From Candidatus Contendibacter sp. (GTDB lineage Bacteria > Pseudomonadota > Gammaproteobacteria > Competibacterales > Competibacteraceae), in the NCBI GenBank assembly GCA_008933795.1, contig WBUJ01000015.1:1-40072 (forward strand): a DNA stretch of 40,072 bases. Reading direction: 5' to 3'. Numbering within the stretch: the stretch's first letter is position 1; every line of letters begins with the position of its first letter. The translations under genes and the position numbers were made by a program. Of the stretch, positions 23,524 through 32,350 are shown piece after piece. The notes beneath the pieces were generated by a model that had not been told where the DNA came from, did not search any database, and was given only the letters and a program-made list of their open reading frames with translations.

Positions 23524-24984
23524 TTAGCTGGCCAGCAACTGTTCCAGCAATCGCAAATCCAGATGCGCTTCAAGCGCATCCGCCAGCCGGTCAATCCCCT
23601 CTTCGCGTAACTGCCGGTAATCGGGCGTTTCCCGCACCGCCAGTCCCGCCCAGCGCAACAGCGCATCGCGGGCCGGCGCGGCGTCGAACAACCCGTGCAG
23701 GTACGTGCCGAGCAGTTGGCCGTCGTCCGACAGCGCGCCGTCCAGGCGACCATCCTTCAGGCAAACGGCGGGATGGTTCAGCGCCGGGCCAGTGCTGACG
23801 CCGGCATGAATTTCATAGCCGGCCACGCAGGCATCGTCGAGCAACAGGCGACCCTCGACCCGATGCAGTTGTTTTTCCGGCTCCAGCATGGTCTCGAAGT
23901 CCAGGAAGCCGAGGCCCGGACTGCTGCCCGGCTCGCCTTCCAGACCGGCGGGATCGTGGACCCAGCGCCCCAGCATTTGAAAGCCGCCGCAAATGCCGAT
24001 CAGTTTGCCGCCATAGCGCAGATGGCGATGAATGGCCGCGTCCCAGCCTTGCTCGCACAGCCGGCGCAAGTCGCCGCGCGTGCTCTTGCTGCCGGGCAGG
24101 ACGATGAGATCGGCGGGCAGAATGGCATCGCCCGCTCGCACCCAGCACACCTCGACCTGCGGATGCAGGCGCAAGGGGTCGAGGTCGGTGTGGTTGCTGA
24201 TCCGCGCCAGTACCGGCACCGCGACCCGCAACCGTTCGGCGTCCTTGGTCATGCCGGATTCGCGCGGCAGGGCGTCTTCGGCTTCCAGATGCAAGCCTTG
24301 CAGGTAGGGCAGCACGCCCAGCACCGGCTTGCCGGTTTTCCGGGTCAGCCAGTCCAGCCCCGGCGTCAGCAGGCTGACATCGCCCCGGAAGCGGTTGATG
24401 ATCAGGCCCGTCACCCGCGCCCGTTCGCTCGGCGACAATAGCGCCAACGTGCCGTAGAGATGGGCGAACACGCCGCCCCGGTCGATGTCGCCGACCAGCC
24501 ACACCGGACAATCGACCGTCTCGGCGAAACCCATGTTGGCGATGTCTTTGTCGCGTAGGTTGATTTCCGCCGGGCTGCCCGCGCCTTCGACCAGCACCAC
24601 CTCATAGGCCGCGAGCAGCCGCTCGTAGGATTCCAGCACCGCCCGCATCGCCACCGGCTTGTAATCGTGATAGCGGCGGGCGTCCATGTTGGCCAGAGCC
24701 TTACCGTGGATGATGACTTGGGCACCGATATCGGTGTTGGGTTTGAGCAGCACCGGGTTCATGTCGGTGCGCGGCTCCAGGAAAGCCGCTTGGGCCTGCA
24801 CCGCTTGGGCGCGGCCGATTTCGCCGCCGTCCACCGTGACCGCGCTGTTGAGGGCCATGTTTTGCGGCTTGAACGGAACGACTTTCACGCCGCGCCGCGC
24901 CAGCAGCCGGCACAGGCCGGCAACCATGATGCTTTTGCCGGCATCGGAAGTCGTGCCCTGAATCATGAGGGTTTTCGTGTTCAT
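23524..24984 (-). CDS. cobQ: Cobyric acid synthase
   Basis: A 486-residue glutamine amidotransferase that amidates four carboxylates of adenosylcobyrinic diamide. The N-terminal P-loop-like domain starts [12 protein letters not shown] and continues [24 protein letters not shown] and [10 protein letters not shown]. The C-terminal GATase has the nucleophile Cys in ICGGFQMLG and the His in TYLHGLFD. It is full length and divergent from cbiB, with about 170 bases between them that hold two repeat copies. No cobalamin riboswitch could be recognised in that gap. Confidence 0.97.
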   Translation of the reverse strand: MNTKTLMIQGTTSDAGKSIMVAGLCRLLARRGVKVVPFKPQNMALNSAVTVDGGEIGRAQAVQAQAAFLEPRTDMNPVLLKPNTDIGAQVIIHGKALANMDARRYHDYKPVAMRAVLESYERLLAAYEVVLVEGAGSPAEINLRDKDIANMGFAETVDCPVWLVGDIDRGGVFAHLYGTLALLSPSERARVTGLIINRFRGDVSLLTPGLDWLTRKTGKPVLGVLPYLQGLHLEAEDALPRESGMTKDAERLRVAVPVLARISNHTDLDPLRLHPQVEVCWVRAGDAILPADLIVLPGSKSTRGDLRRLCEQGWDAAIHRHLRYGGKLIGICGGFQMLGRWVHDPAGLEGEPGSSPGLGFLDFETMLEPEKQLHRVEGRLLLDDACVAGYEIHAGVSTGPALNHPAVCLKDGRLDGALSDDGQLLGTYLHGLFDAAPARDALLRWAGLAVRETPDYRQLREEGIDRLADALEAHLDLRLLEQLLAS

Positions 24985-25045
24985 GGCGGGATTTTGCCGG
25001 AGAGGCTCGGTTTTTGGCTACACTAGCGCCACCGAAACAACTCTT

Positions 25046-25078
25046 GCCCCCGGTCCCTCCGCCAAAGGGCGAGGGGGA
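25046..25078. repeat. Dispersed C-run/G-run repeat, copy C
   Basis: GCCCCCGGTCCCTCCGCC, then AAAGGGCGAGGGGG. It has the same layout and orientation as copy D about 70 bases on, and is related to copies A and B. It lies in the cobQ-cbiB divergent region. Confidence 0.65.
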
Positions 25079-25116
25079 TTATCTTGAATAGCGCGAAGCC
25101 ATTGAAAAGTAACCTT

Positions 25117-25150
25117 CACCCCCGATCCCTCTGTCAAAGGGCGAGGGGGG
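25117..25150. repeat. Dispersed C-run/G-run repeat, copy D, next to the cbiB start
   Basis: CACCCCCGATCCCTCTGTC, then AAAGGGCGAGGGGGG. The final G-rich arm ends four bases before the cbiB ATG (25155), so it is also the best candidate for that gene's Shine-Dalgarno sequence. Confidence 0.65.
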
Positions 25151-25154
25151 CTTT

Positions 25155-26076
25155 ATGTTGACGGCCCTGCTTTGCTTCGGCGCGGTGCTGCTCGACCGCT
25201 GGCGGGGCGAGCCGCGCCGCTGGCATCCGCTGGTGGGTTTCGGCGAACTGGCGCGGCGGGTGGAATCGCTCGGCCATGGTCTGCCGGAACTGGGCGCCGA
25301 GGCGCGGCGGACGCGCGGCGTCGGCGCGGTCATCGTGCTGCTGGTTCCCTTTACTGTCGCCGCTTGGCTGCTGGCGGCCATTCCGCTGCTCGGGCTGGCG
25401 GTGGCGCTGGGCCTGCTGTATCTGGCCATCGGCGCGCGCAGCTTGGCGGAGCACGCCGAGGCGGTGGCGGCGGCGTTGCAAGCCGGCGATTTGCCGCTGG
25501 CGCGGGAAAAAGTGGCGATGATCGTCAGCCGCGACACCGCCGATCTGGACGAGGAGCAGATCAGCCGGGCCGCGGTGGAATCGGTGCTGGAAAACGGCTG
25601 CGACGCGATTTTTGGCGCGCTGTTCTGGTTCGTGCTGGGAGGGGCGGCGGGCGCGGTATTGTACCGACTGGCTAATACGCTGGATGCGATGTGGGGCTAT
25701 CGCACCCCACGCTACCGCGACTTCGGCTGGGCGGCGGCGCGGCTGGACGATGCGCTGAACTGGCTGCCGGCGCGGCTGACCGCGTTGAGTTATATGGCGG
25801 TGGGAACCAAGCCAGCCTTGGCTTGGCGCTGCTGGCGGGAACAGGCGCCGGGCTGGAAAAGTTCCAACGCCGGGTCGGTGATGGCGGCGGGCGCCGGCGC
25901 GCTGGGGCTGGCGCTGGGCGGACCGGCCCGCTATCACGGCGAATGGCAACCACGCCCCCCGTTGGGCGAGGGCCTGGCCCCGCGCGCCGAGGACATCGGC
26001 CGGGCGGTGGCGCTGGTGCGGCGGGCGTTGACTGTGGCTGGGCGCGATCGCGCTGGGGGGACTGATCCTTGCTTGA
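25155..26076 (+). CDS. cbiB: Adenosylcobinamide-phosphate synthase, apparent frameshift near the C-terminus
   Basis: A membrane protein (CbiB/CobD) that links the aminopropanol arm to cobyric acid. Family landmarks: DRWRGEPRRWHPLVGFG, SRDTADLDEEQISRAAVESV, ENGCDAIFGALFWF, YRLANTLDAMWGY, PARLTALSY. The first 293 or so codons are in one frame. Near 26031-26037 it should read on as WLGAIALGGLILA and stop at 26074-26076, which needs a shift of one base. Unshifted, the frame runs on with nonsense residues to 26345 across the next gene. Either a real late frameshift or a sequence error. The catalytic body is intact, so activity may survive. Confidence 0.85.
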
Positions 26077-27064
26077 GCATGGCGGCGGCTTGCGGGCGGC
26101 GGCCGAGCGTTACGGCATTCCGCCGGGCGACTGGCTGGATTTGTCCACCGGCATCAATCCCCAGGGCTGGCCGGTTCCGCCGATTCCGGCGACCGTCTGG
26201 CAACGTCTGCCAGAAGCGGACGACGGTCTGGAAGCGGCGGCGGCGGCCTGTTACGACGCGGAGTCGTTACTGCCGGTGGCCGGTTCGCAGACGGCGATTC
26301 AGGCGTTGCCGCTGTTGCGCGAACCGGGCCGGGTCGGGGTGTTGAGTCCCAGCTACGCCGAACACGCCCACGCTTGGCGGCGGGTCGGACATCGGGTCGA
26401 GTTGTTGCCCGCCGAGAGTTTGGATGCGGCGGTGGATCGGTTGGACGCCCTGGTTCTGGTTCATCCCAACAATCCCACCGGCGTTCGCTTCCCGCCGGAG
26501 TTGCTGCTGAACTGGCGGGCGCGACTGGCGGAACGGGGCGGCTGGCTGGTGGTGGACGAGGCGTTCATGGACGCCACGCCGGATGGGAGCGTGGCGAATC
26601 ACGTTGGCCTGCCGGGGTTGATCGTGTTGCGCTCGCTGGGCAAGTTCTTCGGTCTGGCCGGCGCGCGGGTCGGATTCGTGTTGGCGGAGCCGGCAGTGCT
26701 GGAACGCTTGCACGAAACACTGGGGCCATGGACGGTTGCGGGTCCCAGCCGGTGGGTGGCGACGTGGGCCTTGAGCGACCGCGCCTGGCAGACGGAGACG
26801 CGGATTCGTCTCGACCGAGTGGGGAACCGGCTGGCGGATTTGCTGAAGCGACAAGGCTTGCCAGCAGCCGGCGGCGCCAAGCTGTTTCAGTGGATGCCGT
26901 TGCCGGATGCGGCGTTCTGGCAGGACGCCTTGGCGCGGCGCGGCATTCTGGTCCGGCGCTTTACCGATCCGCCGGGACTGCGGTTCGGGCTGCCGGGCGA
27001 GGAACCGGCTTGGCGGCGGCTGGAACTGGCGCTGGCCGGGGTACGCGCCGAGCGGTTGCGTTAA
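26069..27064 (+). CDS. cobC: Threonine-phosphate decarboxylase / cobalamin aminotransferase-fold enzyme
   Basis: A 331-residue PLP enzyme (CobC in Pseudomonas naming, CobD in Salmonella naming) that makes aminopropanol phosphate for the nucleotide loop. The start is TTG 26069, giving the typical LEHGG opening, then DWLDLSTGINP. VLVHPNNPTG and VVDEAFMD follow, with the PLP lysine in RSLGKFFGLAGARVGF. The start overlaps the expected cbiB stop by eight bases, which supports that stop as the ancestral one. The last stretch is a normal aminotransferase small domain. Confidence 0.93.
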   Translation: MLEHGGGLRAAAERYGIPPGDWLDLSTGINPQGWPVPPIPATVWQRLPEADDGLEAAAAACYDAESLLPVAGSQTAIQALPLLREPGRVGVLSPSYAEHAHAWRRVGHRVELLPAESLDAAVDRLDALVLVHPNNPTGVRFPPELLLNWRARLAERGGWLVVDEAFMDATPDGSVANHVGLPGLIVLRSLGKFFGLAGARVGFVLAEPAVLERLHETLGPWTVAGPSRWVATWALSDRAWQTETRIRLDRVGNRLADLLKRQGLPAAGGAKLFQWMPLPDAAFWQDALARRGILVRRFTDPPGLRFGLPGEEPAWRRLELALAGVRAERLR

Positions 27065-27115
27065 CCTGAACGCTTTCCTGATTCATTTCAATCTATTCTC
27101 GATGACGGACCCAAC

Positions 27116-27895
27116 ATGATGGCGAATTCAGAGCCGGCGCGACCGCCGGTGGGCGAGGTGTATCTGGTGGGGGCCGGTCCCGGCGATCCCGAATTGCTGA
27201 CGCTGAAAGCGCTGCGGCTGATGCGGCAGGCCGACGTCGCGGTGTATGACCGCTTGGTCGGCGCGGAGATTCTGGAACTGCTGGAGTTGCGGGTCGAACG
27301 CATTTTCGTCGGCAAGGAGCCGGATCACCACACCTTGCCGCAGAACGACATCAACCGGCTGCTGGTCGATCTGGCCTTGCGAGGCAAGCGGGTGTTGCGG
27401 CTCAAGGGTGGCGATCCGTTTATCTTCGGGCGCGGCGGCGAGGAGATCGAAACGCTGATGGCGGCGGGCATTCCCTTTCAGGTAGTGCCCGGCGTGACCG
27501 CCGCCGCCGGCTGCGCGGCCTACGCCGGCATTCCGCTGACCCACCGTGATTACGCCCAAGCCTGCGTGTTCGTGACCGGCCATCTCAAGGATGGCGAGCT
27601 GGATCTGAACTGGCCGATGCTGGCGCAACCGCATCAGACGGTGGTGTTCTACATGGGGCTGAAGAGCGTCCGCCACATCTGCGACCAGTTGCGCGGGCAT
27701 GGCTTGGCCGATGAAATGCCGGTGGCGCTGGTGGAACAGGGCACTACGCCCCGGCAGCGGGTGTATTGCGCCACGCTGGCCACGCTGCCGGCGGTGATGG
27801 CCGGTGCCGGCATCCGTTCGCCGGCGTTGCTGATCGTCGGTGAAGTGGTGAAGCTGCATCTGCAACTGTCCTGGTTCCAGCCGGCTCCCACATAA
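27116..27895 (+). CDS. cobA: Uroporphyrinogen-III C-methyltransferase
   Basis: A 259-residue SAM-dependent enzyme that methylates uroporphyrinogen III at C2 and C7 to give precorrin-2, the entry to cobalamin, siroheme and heme d1. Motifs: [44 protein letters not shown], and [19 protein letters not shown]. It is the stand-alone form, without the CysG oxidase/ferrochelatase domain. It lies 51 bases after cobC with only a weak ribosome-binding site. The siroheme branch would also serve the sulfite reductase needed after CysH. That is inference. Confidence 0.96.
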   Translation: MMANSEPARPPVGEVYLVGAGPGDPELLTLKALRLMRQADVAVYDRLVGAEILELLELRVERIFVGKEPDHHTLPQNDINRLLVDLALRGKRVLRLKGGDPFIFGRGGEEIETLMAAGIPFQVVPGVTAAAGCAAYAGIPLTHRDYAQACVFVTGHLKDGELDLNWPMLAQPHQTVVFYMGLKSVRHICDQLRGHGLADEMPVALVEQGTTPRQRVYCATLATLPAVMAGAGIRSPALLIVGEVVKLHLQLSWFQPAPT

Positions 27896-27898
27896 GTC

Positions 27899-27922
27899 CA
27901 ATACCCATTGGGAAATGGTATT
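27899..27922 (+). terminator. Possible terminator hairpin after cobA
   Basis: AATACCCATT and AAATGGTATT form a short imperfect stem four bases after the cobA stop. No clear U-run follows. The remaining bases to 28041 show no other feature. Confidence 0.3.
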
Positions 27923-28041
27923 GCGGTCCCTCACCGGCCAAGAAAAGCATCCTTCTGGGCTGGGGCGATGCGGGCCGGCGCGAGAATGGCTGGGGCAGGG
28001 CTTCGAAAAGCGGTCGCATCTTCGCTCGCGAGAGGAATCTG

Positions 28042-28797
28042 ATGACTTTCCTGGATCATTTGGACCTGTTCCGCGCCGCGATCCCTGGGTTGGACTGGTT
28101 CGCGCTCGCGTGGTTCGCGGTCTGCTGGATTGGATATACCCTCTACGCCGATCACCAAGGGCAGGCGGGCCGCAATCTGCTGCGCGGCACGGATCGGATG
28201 CGGACAGTGTGGATGGAGCGTCTGCTCGAACGCGAAATCCGCATCGTGGATTCGGCCCTGCTGGGTAACTTGATGCACAGCGTTTCGTTCTTTGCTTCGA
28301 CCACGATGGTGATCATCGGTGGCCTGATCGCCACGCTGGGCGCGGTCGACCATGCGATGCAGTGGGTGGCGAATCTTGGCCTCCTGGCTCCTGCGGGTCG
28401 CGAAGCGTGGACGCTCAAACTGATGGCGCTGATCGTCGTGTTTATCTACGCCTTCTTCAAACTGACCTGGTCGATTCGTCAGTTCAACCGCTGCGCGATT
28501 CTGATCGGGGCTGCGCCGCCGCACGATCAACTCGACGACTCTCGGCGTCGCGCCTGGGCGCGGCGCTTGGGGCGGTTGAGCGCGCTGGCCGGGCACGATT
28601 TTAATCGGGGCCTGCGGGCCTACTATTTCGGGTTGGCGCTGCTCGCCTGGTTCGTCCATCCGTGGGCGTTCGCCGGCGCTTCGGTCTGGGTGGTCGTGGT
28701 CCTGTATCGGCGTGAATTCGCGTCCGAGCCGGTGGCGCTGCTCTGCGAGGACGACAGCGAGGAGGGGGACGGCGGGAAGCAGGGAGACAGGGAATAG
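28042..28797 (+). CDS. DUF599 family membrane protein
   Basis: A 251-residue protein with about four membrane helices, matching the DUF599 family, whose function is not established. Visible features: WFALAWFAVCWIGYTLYAD near the N-terminus, the polar NLMHSVSFFASTTMVIIGGL segment, ALIVVFIYAFFKLTWSIRQF, and GLRAYYFGLALLAWFVHPW. ATG 28042 follows AGAGGA. The acidic tail (CEDDSEEGDGGKQGDRE) runs into purine-rich low-complexity DNA that continues past the stop, so the last residues may be recent. It stands alone between cobA and a MITE. Confidence 0.85.
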   Translation: MTFLDHLDLFRAAIPGLDWFALAWFAVCWIGYTLYADHQGQAGRNLLRGTDRMRTVWMERLLEREIRIVDSALLGNLMHSVSFFASTTMVIIGGLIATLGAVDHAMQWVANLGLLAPAGREAWTLKLMALIVVFIYAFFKLTWSIRQFNRCAILIGAAPPHDQLDDSRRRAWARRLGRLSALAGHDFNRGLRAYYFGLALLAWFVHPWAFAGASVWVVVVLYRREFASEPVALLCEDDSEEGDGGKQGDRE

Positions 28798-28798
28798 G

Positions 28799-28894
28799 GA
28801 GATAGTGTCTGACCGGAAACCCTGAAATCAAGTAGGTTGGGCTTCGCAAGCTCAGCCCAACCTACATCTCAGGTTTCCGTTCAGACACGAGATA
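28799..28894. mobile_element. Small MITE-like palindromic element with a 6-bp target duplication
   Basis: Termini GTGTCTGACCGGAAACC (from 28805) and GGTTTCCGTTCAGACAC (to 28888) are inverted repeats with one or two mismatches. Inside is a hairpin, GTAGGTTGGGCT and AGCCCAACCTAC. The direct repeat GAGATA flanks it at 28799-28804 and 28889-28894. At about 84 bp without the flanks it is too small to code. It lies between the DUF599 gene and ybdD, which are convergent. Purine-rich GGGAATAGGGA tracts on both sides weaken the target-duplication reading a little. Confidence 0.65.
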
Positions 28895-28925
28895 GGGAGG
28901 TTGATTCCCTATTCCCTATTCCCTC

Positions 28926-29114
28926 TCAGCAGCAGCGCGGGCTGGCCTTGGAGTAGCGCCGGTCCATGGCAAAGCGGAAGAACTCCTTCTCGCTCATCGG
29001 CGGAACCTCGGGATGGATTTGCCGGTGCCGCGCCAGATAGGTTTCATAATCCGGCGCCCCGATGATCCGCTTGACGGCCTGACTGAAGAAGGCGAAGCGC
29101 TCCCCAAAGGTCAT
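28926..29114 (-). CDS. ybdD: YbdD/YjiX family small protein (DUF466)
   Basis: A 62-residue protein of the family that accompanies CstA and BtsT transporters. The family core is clear: IIGAPDYETYLARHRQIHP, MSEKEFFRFAMDRRYS, and the C-terminal CC dipeptide. ATG 29114 gives the normal length of about 65 residues. ATG 29183 would add 23 residues, including CGCGEP, and overlap the cstA stop. E. coli homologues are linked to pyruvate-transporter activity. It is the second gene of the cstA-ybdD unit. Confidence 0.88.
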   Translation of the reverse strand: MTFGERFAFFSQAVKRIIGAPDYETYLARHRQIHPEVPPMSEKEFFRFAMDRRYSKASPRCC

Positions 29115-29166
29115 CCCGCGCCCAGCGGGTTCGCCGCACCCGCACGCCGTTGGAACCGTGGGCGAA

Positions 29167-31245
29167 TCAGTGGACAGCGGCATAGTCCACTCCCGGTTGC
29201 GTGGCCTGGTACGGGCTTTCCTTGACGGTGGGTTTCGGGTTCCGGATCGCTTGCAGCGACATCCGAATGGCGAACACCGCCATCGCCGCCACCAGCAAGA
29301 CGAACAGCGCGGTAATGCTGCCGCACAGGTAGTTGTTAAACGCCACCCGCTCCATTTCCGCAATCGTCTTGGCCGGGGCCAGCACGGTACCCGCCGCTGC
29401 CGCGTCGCTGTACTTCTGGGCAATGGCGAAGAAGCCGACCGGCAGAGGGTAGAAAATTTTCTGCCAGCCGGCGGTCAGGGTGCAGACCAGCAGCCAGGCG
29501 GTGGGAACCATCGTGACCCAGATATAGCGCTCACGTTTCATCTTGATCAGCACCGTGGTGCAGAGCAACAGGGCGATACCCGCCAGCATCTGGTTGCCGA
29601 TGCCAAACAGCGGCCAGATGGTGTTGACCCCGCCGAGCGGATCAACCGTGCCCTGATAGACGAAATAACCCCACATGGATACGCATAGCACGGTAGCGAT
29701 GACGTTCGCCGATACCGAGCTGGTGCGACCCAGCGGCGCGTAGATATTGCCGAGCAGGTCCTGAATCATGAAGCGACCGGCGCGAGTACCGGCGTCCACG
29801 GCGGTCAGGATGAACAGCGCCTCGAACAGAATGGCGAAGTGATACCAGAACGCCTGTAGCGCCTGACCGCCAACCGCTGCCGACATGATCTGCGCCATGC
29901 CGACCGCCAGGGTCGGAGCGCCGCCAGCCCGGTTCAGAATAGTGTTCTCCCCGATATCCTTGGCGGTCTGGGTGATCATCTCCGGGGTGATGGCCCAACC
30001 CCAGTTGGTGATGACTTCAGAGGCTTTCTCTGCGGTATTGCCGATGATTGCCGCCGGGCTGTTCATGGCGAAATAGATGCCGGGGTCGAGCACGCAGGCC
30101 GCCGTCAAGGCCATGATCGCCACGAAGGATTCAGTCAACATCCCGCCGTAGCCGATAAAGCGGGCGTGCGACTCCCGCTCGATCATCTTCGGCGTGGTGC
30201 CGGAGGAGATCAGCGCATGGAAACCGGACACCGCGCCGCAGGCGATGGTGATGAACAGGAACGGGAACAGAGTGCCGGAAAACACCGGGCCGCTGCCGTC
30301 AATGAAGCGGGTGACCGCTGGCATCCTGAGATCGGGCGCGACGACGTAAATACCCAGGGCCAGCGCTACCACCACGCCGATCTTGAGGAAGGTGGACAAA
30401 TAATCGCGCGGGGCCAGTAGCAGCCACACCGGCAGCATGGACGCGATCGCGCCGTAGAAGATGAGCGCCCAGGCCAGTTGCGGGGCCGTGAAGGTAAACC
30501 ACGCACCCAGGGTGGGGTCTTCGGCGACGTGTTGACCGTACCAGATGGCCACCAGTAGCATGATCACGCCGAACGCAGAGGCTTCGCCGATCTTGCCAGG
30601 CCGGATGTAGCGCATGTAAATGCCCATGACCATCGCCAGCGGGATAGTCATCGCCACGGTGAAGGTACCCCACGGGCTCTCGCCGAGGGCCTTGACCACG
30701 ATCAGACCGAGCGCGGCCAGGATGATGATCATGATGGCCAGCGTGCCGACCAGAGCGATGCCGCCCGCCACCGGTCCCATTTCCATTTTGACCATCTCGC
30801 CGAGCGAGCGGCCGTCGCGGCGCATGGAGCAGAACAGCACCATGAAGTCCTGCACCGCACCGGCGATGATCACCCCCGCCAGAATCCAGATCGTGCTGGG
30901 CAGATAGCCCATCTGCGCGGCCAGCACCGGCCCGACCAGCGGCCCACCGCCAGCGATGGCGGCGAAGTGGTGGCCGTACAGCACCCATTTATTGGTCGGG
31001 ACGTAATCCAGACCATCGTTGCGTTGCACTGCCGGGGTCATGCGCCCATCGTCCAGTTGCAACACGCGCTCGGCGATAAACTTGCTGTAGAAGCGGTAGC
31101 CGATGAAGTAAACGCACAGCGAGGCGGTGACCAGCCAGACCGCGCTGACCGTCTCGCCACGGTTGAGCGCGACCGCGCCCAGGGCAAATGCGCCCAGCAC
31201 GGCCACCAGCAGCCAGCCGATGTAGGCTAAAGTTTTGTTATTCAT
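29167..31245 (-). CDS. cstA: Carbon starvation protein CstA (pyruvate/peptide transporter family)
   Basis: A 692-residue polytopic protein with many hydrophobic segments. CstA landmarks: YVPTNKWVLYGHHFAAIAGGGPLVGPVLAAQMGY (seen in two parts, NKWVLYGHHF and GPLVGPVLAAQMGY), SGFHALISSGTTPKMI, and DAGTRAGRFMIQDLLG. Family members import pyruvate, and peptide uptake has also been proposed. The start at 31245 gives the typical MNNK opening. The AGGAG upstream is unusually far, about 12 bases, and a longer frame to 31449 has no family match. The gene is followed by ybdD, as in E. coli. Confidence 0.95.
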   Translation of the reverse strand: MNNKTLAYIGWLLVAVLGAFALGAVALNRGETVSAVWLVTASLCVYFIGYRFYSKFIAERVLQLDDGRMTPAVQRNDGLDYVPTNKWVLYGHHFAAIAGGGPLVGPVLAAQMGYLPSTIWILAGVIIAGAVQDFMVLFCSMRRDGRSLGEMVKMEMGPVAGGIALVGTLAIMIIILAALGLIVVKALGESPWGTFTVAMTIPLAMVMGIYMRYIRPGKIGEASAFGVIMLLVAIWYGQHVAEDPTLGAWFTFTAPQLAWALIFYGAIASMLPVWLLLAPRDYLSTFLKIGVVVALALGIYVVAPDLRMPAVTRFIDGSGPVFSGTLFPFLFITIACGAVSGFHALISSGTTPKMIERESHARFIGYGGMLTESFVAIMALTAACVLDPGIYFAMNSPAAIIGNTAEKASEVITNWGWAITPEMITQTAKDIGENTILNRAGGAPTLAVGMAQIMSAAVGGQALQAFWYHFAILFEALFILTAVDAGTRAGRFMIQDLLGNIYAPLGRTSSVSANVIATVLCVSMWGYFVYQGTVDPLGGVNTIWPLFGIGNQMLAGIALLLCTTVLIKMKRERYIWVTMVPTAWLLVCTLTAGWQKIFYPLPVGFFAIAQKYSDAAAAGTVLAPAKTIAEMERVAFNNYLCGSITALFVLLVAAMAVFAIRMSLQAIRNPKPTVKESPYQATQPGVDYAAVH

Positions 31246-31366
31246 GAGATGGATGATCTCCTCGGGCTTCCATCGTGGAATCGGGATGATGAATGCCTCA
31301 AGCGATCCGGGGTCGGGGCATCGGACTGGCTCTGGCCGGGGAGCGCTGGAACGCTGGATCCGGGCT

Positions 31367-31397
31367 GGGCGGCGCGAAGGAACAACCTGCGCCGCCC
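31367..31397 (-). promoter_or_regulatory. Stable hairpin in the cstA leader
   Basis: GGGCGGCGC (31367-31375) and GCGCCGCCC (31389-31397) form a perfect nine-base-pair stem with a 13-base loop, about 120 bases ahead of the cstA start. A TATACT (-10-like, minus strand, 31413-31418) lies just upstream of it, so the hairpin would be near the 5' end of the transcript. It may affect stability or attenuation. No -35 was found. Confidence 0.4.
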
Positions 31398-31517
31398 GCC
31401 GAACCTGGATTGAGTATAACTGTAAATCCGTATTGAACGGCCAGGACATTGGGACGACATCCTGGAAGCGCCGCGCCGGGTACTGCGCGAAGAATTACGC
31501 GGTGTGGCGTAACGGTG

Positions 31518-32174
31518 CTACCGTCCGCGAGAGAAATCCCTCGGGGCTGGAGCGACCCCGGCGGGTTTGGGAGAGAGAGGAGGTGCGGGTTTAATCAATG
31601 GCCCTGGGCGCGACGGCGCGGGCGGCGGCTGGCGGCACGCCGGCCACGGCTCGCATGGCCAGGGATGGGGGGGATAGGGTTTGGGTGGATAGAGGGGACG
31701 CGGCCGAGGATACGGTCCCGGATAGGGATAAGGGTAGGGATGGGGATAGGGTGAGGGATAGGAATAGGGTGAGGGATAGCCGAGAATAACCTGGTTGCTC
31801 TGGTCGTTGTCCTGTCGTTGTTGTTGCAACTGCTGGTTCAGCAGATCGTTCTGTAATTGCTGGTTCGCCTGTTCCAGATTGCGGATCGCCTGTTCCCGCC
31901 GCGCCTGTTCGGCCGCCTCCCGCTCGCGGGCCATCTGTTCGGACAGCGCGTTGATGCGGGCGACTTCGGTGGCCGAGTCGGTGGCGGCGGACGCGGCGGG
32001 CGGCGGCGGGGCGATGTCGAGGGTTTGCACCGGGGTCGCATCGTCCGGTTTCTTCTGGCCGTAGTGGACTTGGCCGCTGGCGTCGGTCCATTTGTAAACC
32101 TGCCCCGTAGCGATGCCGGCGCTGGTCAGGAACAGCAGGGCGATAATCGCAAAGGGTGGCCGCGGGCGGTTCAT
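31518..32174 (-). CDS. DUF4124 domain protein with Gln-rich and Pro/Tyr-rich tail
   Basis: A 218-residue exported protein. A signal peptide (IIALLFLTSAGIATGQ) is followed by a DUF4124 domain, VYKWTDASGQVHYGQ. Then come a charged coiled-coil stretch (residues about 70-120), a Gln/Asn-rich segment (QQLQQQRQDNDQ), and a low-complexity region of repeated YPSPY/YPHPYPYPYP units. DUF4124 occurs in many gammaproteobacterial periplasmic proteins without known function. ATG 32174 follows GAGGAG. The Pro-Tyr tract is encoded by short tandem repeats at about 31690-31785. It is divergent from uppP. Confidence 0.75.
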   Translation of the reverse strand: MNRPRPPFAIIALLFLTSAGIATGQVYKWTDASGQVHYGQKKPDDATPVQTLDIAPPPPAASAATDSATEVARINALSEQMAREREAAEQARREQAIRNLEQANQQLQNDLLNQQLQQQRQDNDQSNQVILGYPSPYSYPSPYPHPYPYPYPGPYPRPRPLYPPKPYPPHPWPCEPWPACRQPPPAPSRPGPLIKPAPPLSPKPAGVAPAPRDFSRGR

Positions 32175-32350
32175 GGTCGGCTCCTCGGGTGGAATCTGAA
32201 TGAATTCGAGCATTAAAACCCTATCGGGTTCAATCGGTTGATCGAGTCAGCCGGGATGCTGGGCCGGTGGCCGCAAGGCGCGGCATGGTGAGTCCGAACC
32301 GCAGTCGCTAGAATGCCCCCCTTTGCCGACCGCGATTACAAGGAGCACCC

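Noticed and set aside
24985-25154. Cobalamin riboswitch in the cobQ-cbiB gap
   Set aside because: No B12-box-like GCCACTG and no space once the two repeats are counted. I could not support it.
26077-26345. C-terminal extension of CbiB to 26345
   Set aside because: These residues are Arg-rich nonsense in the wrong frame over cobC. The expected CbiB end is found in the adjacent frame, stopping at 26076.
28799-28925. tRNA or small RNA in the DUF599-ybdD gap
   Set aside because: The strong secondary structure is explained by MITE inverted termini. No cloverleaf or anticodon arm could be drawn.
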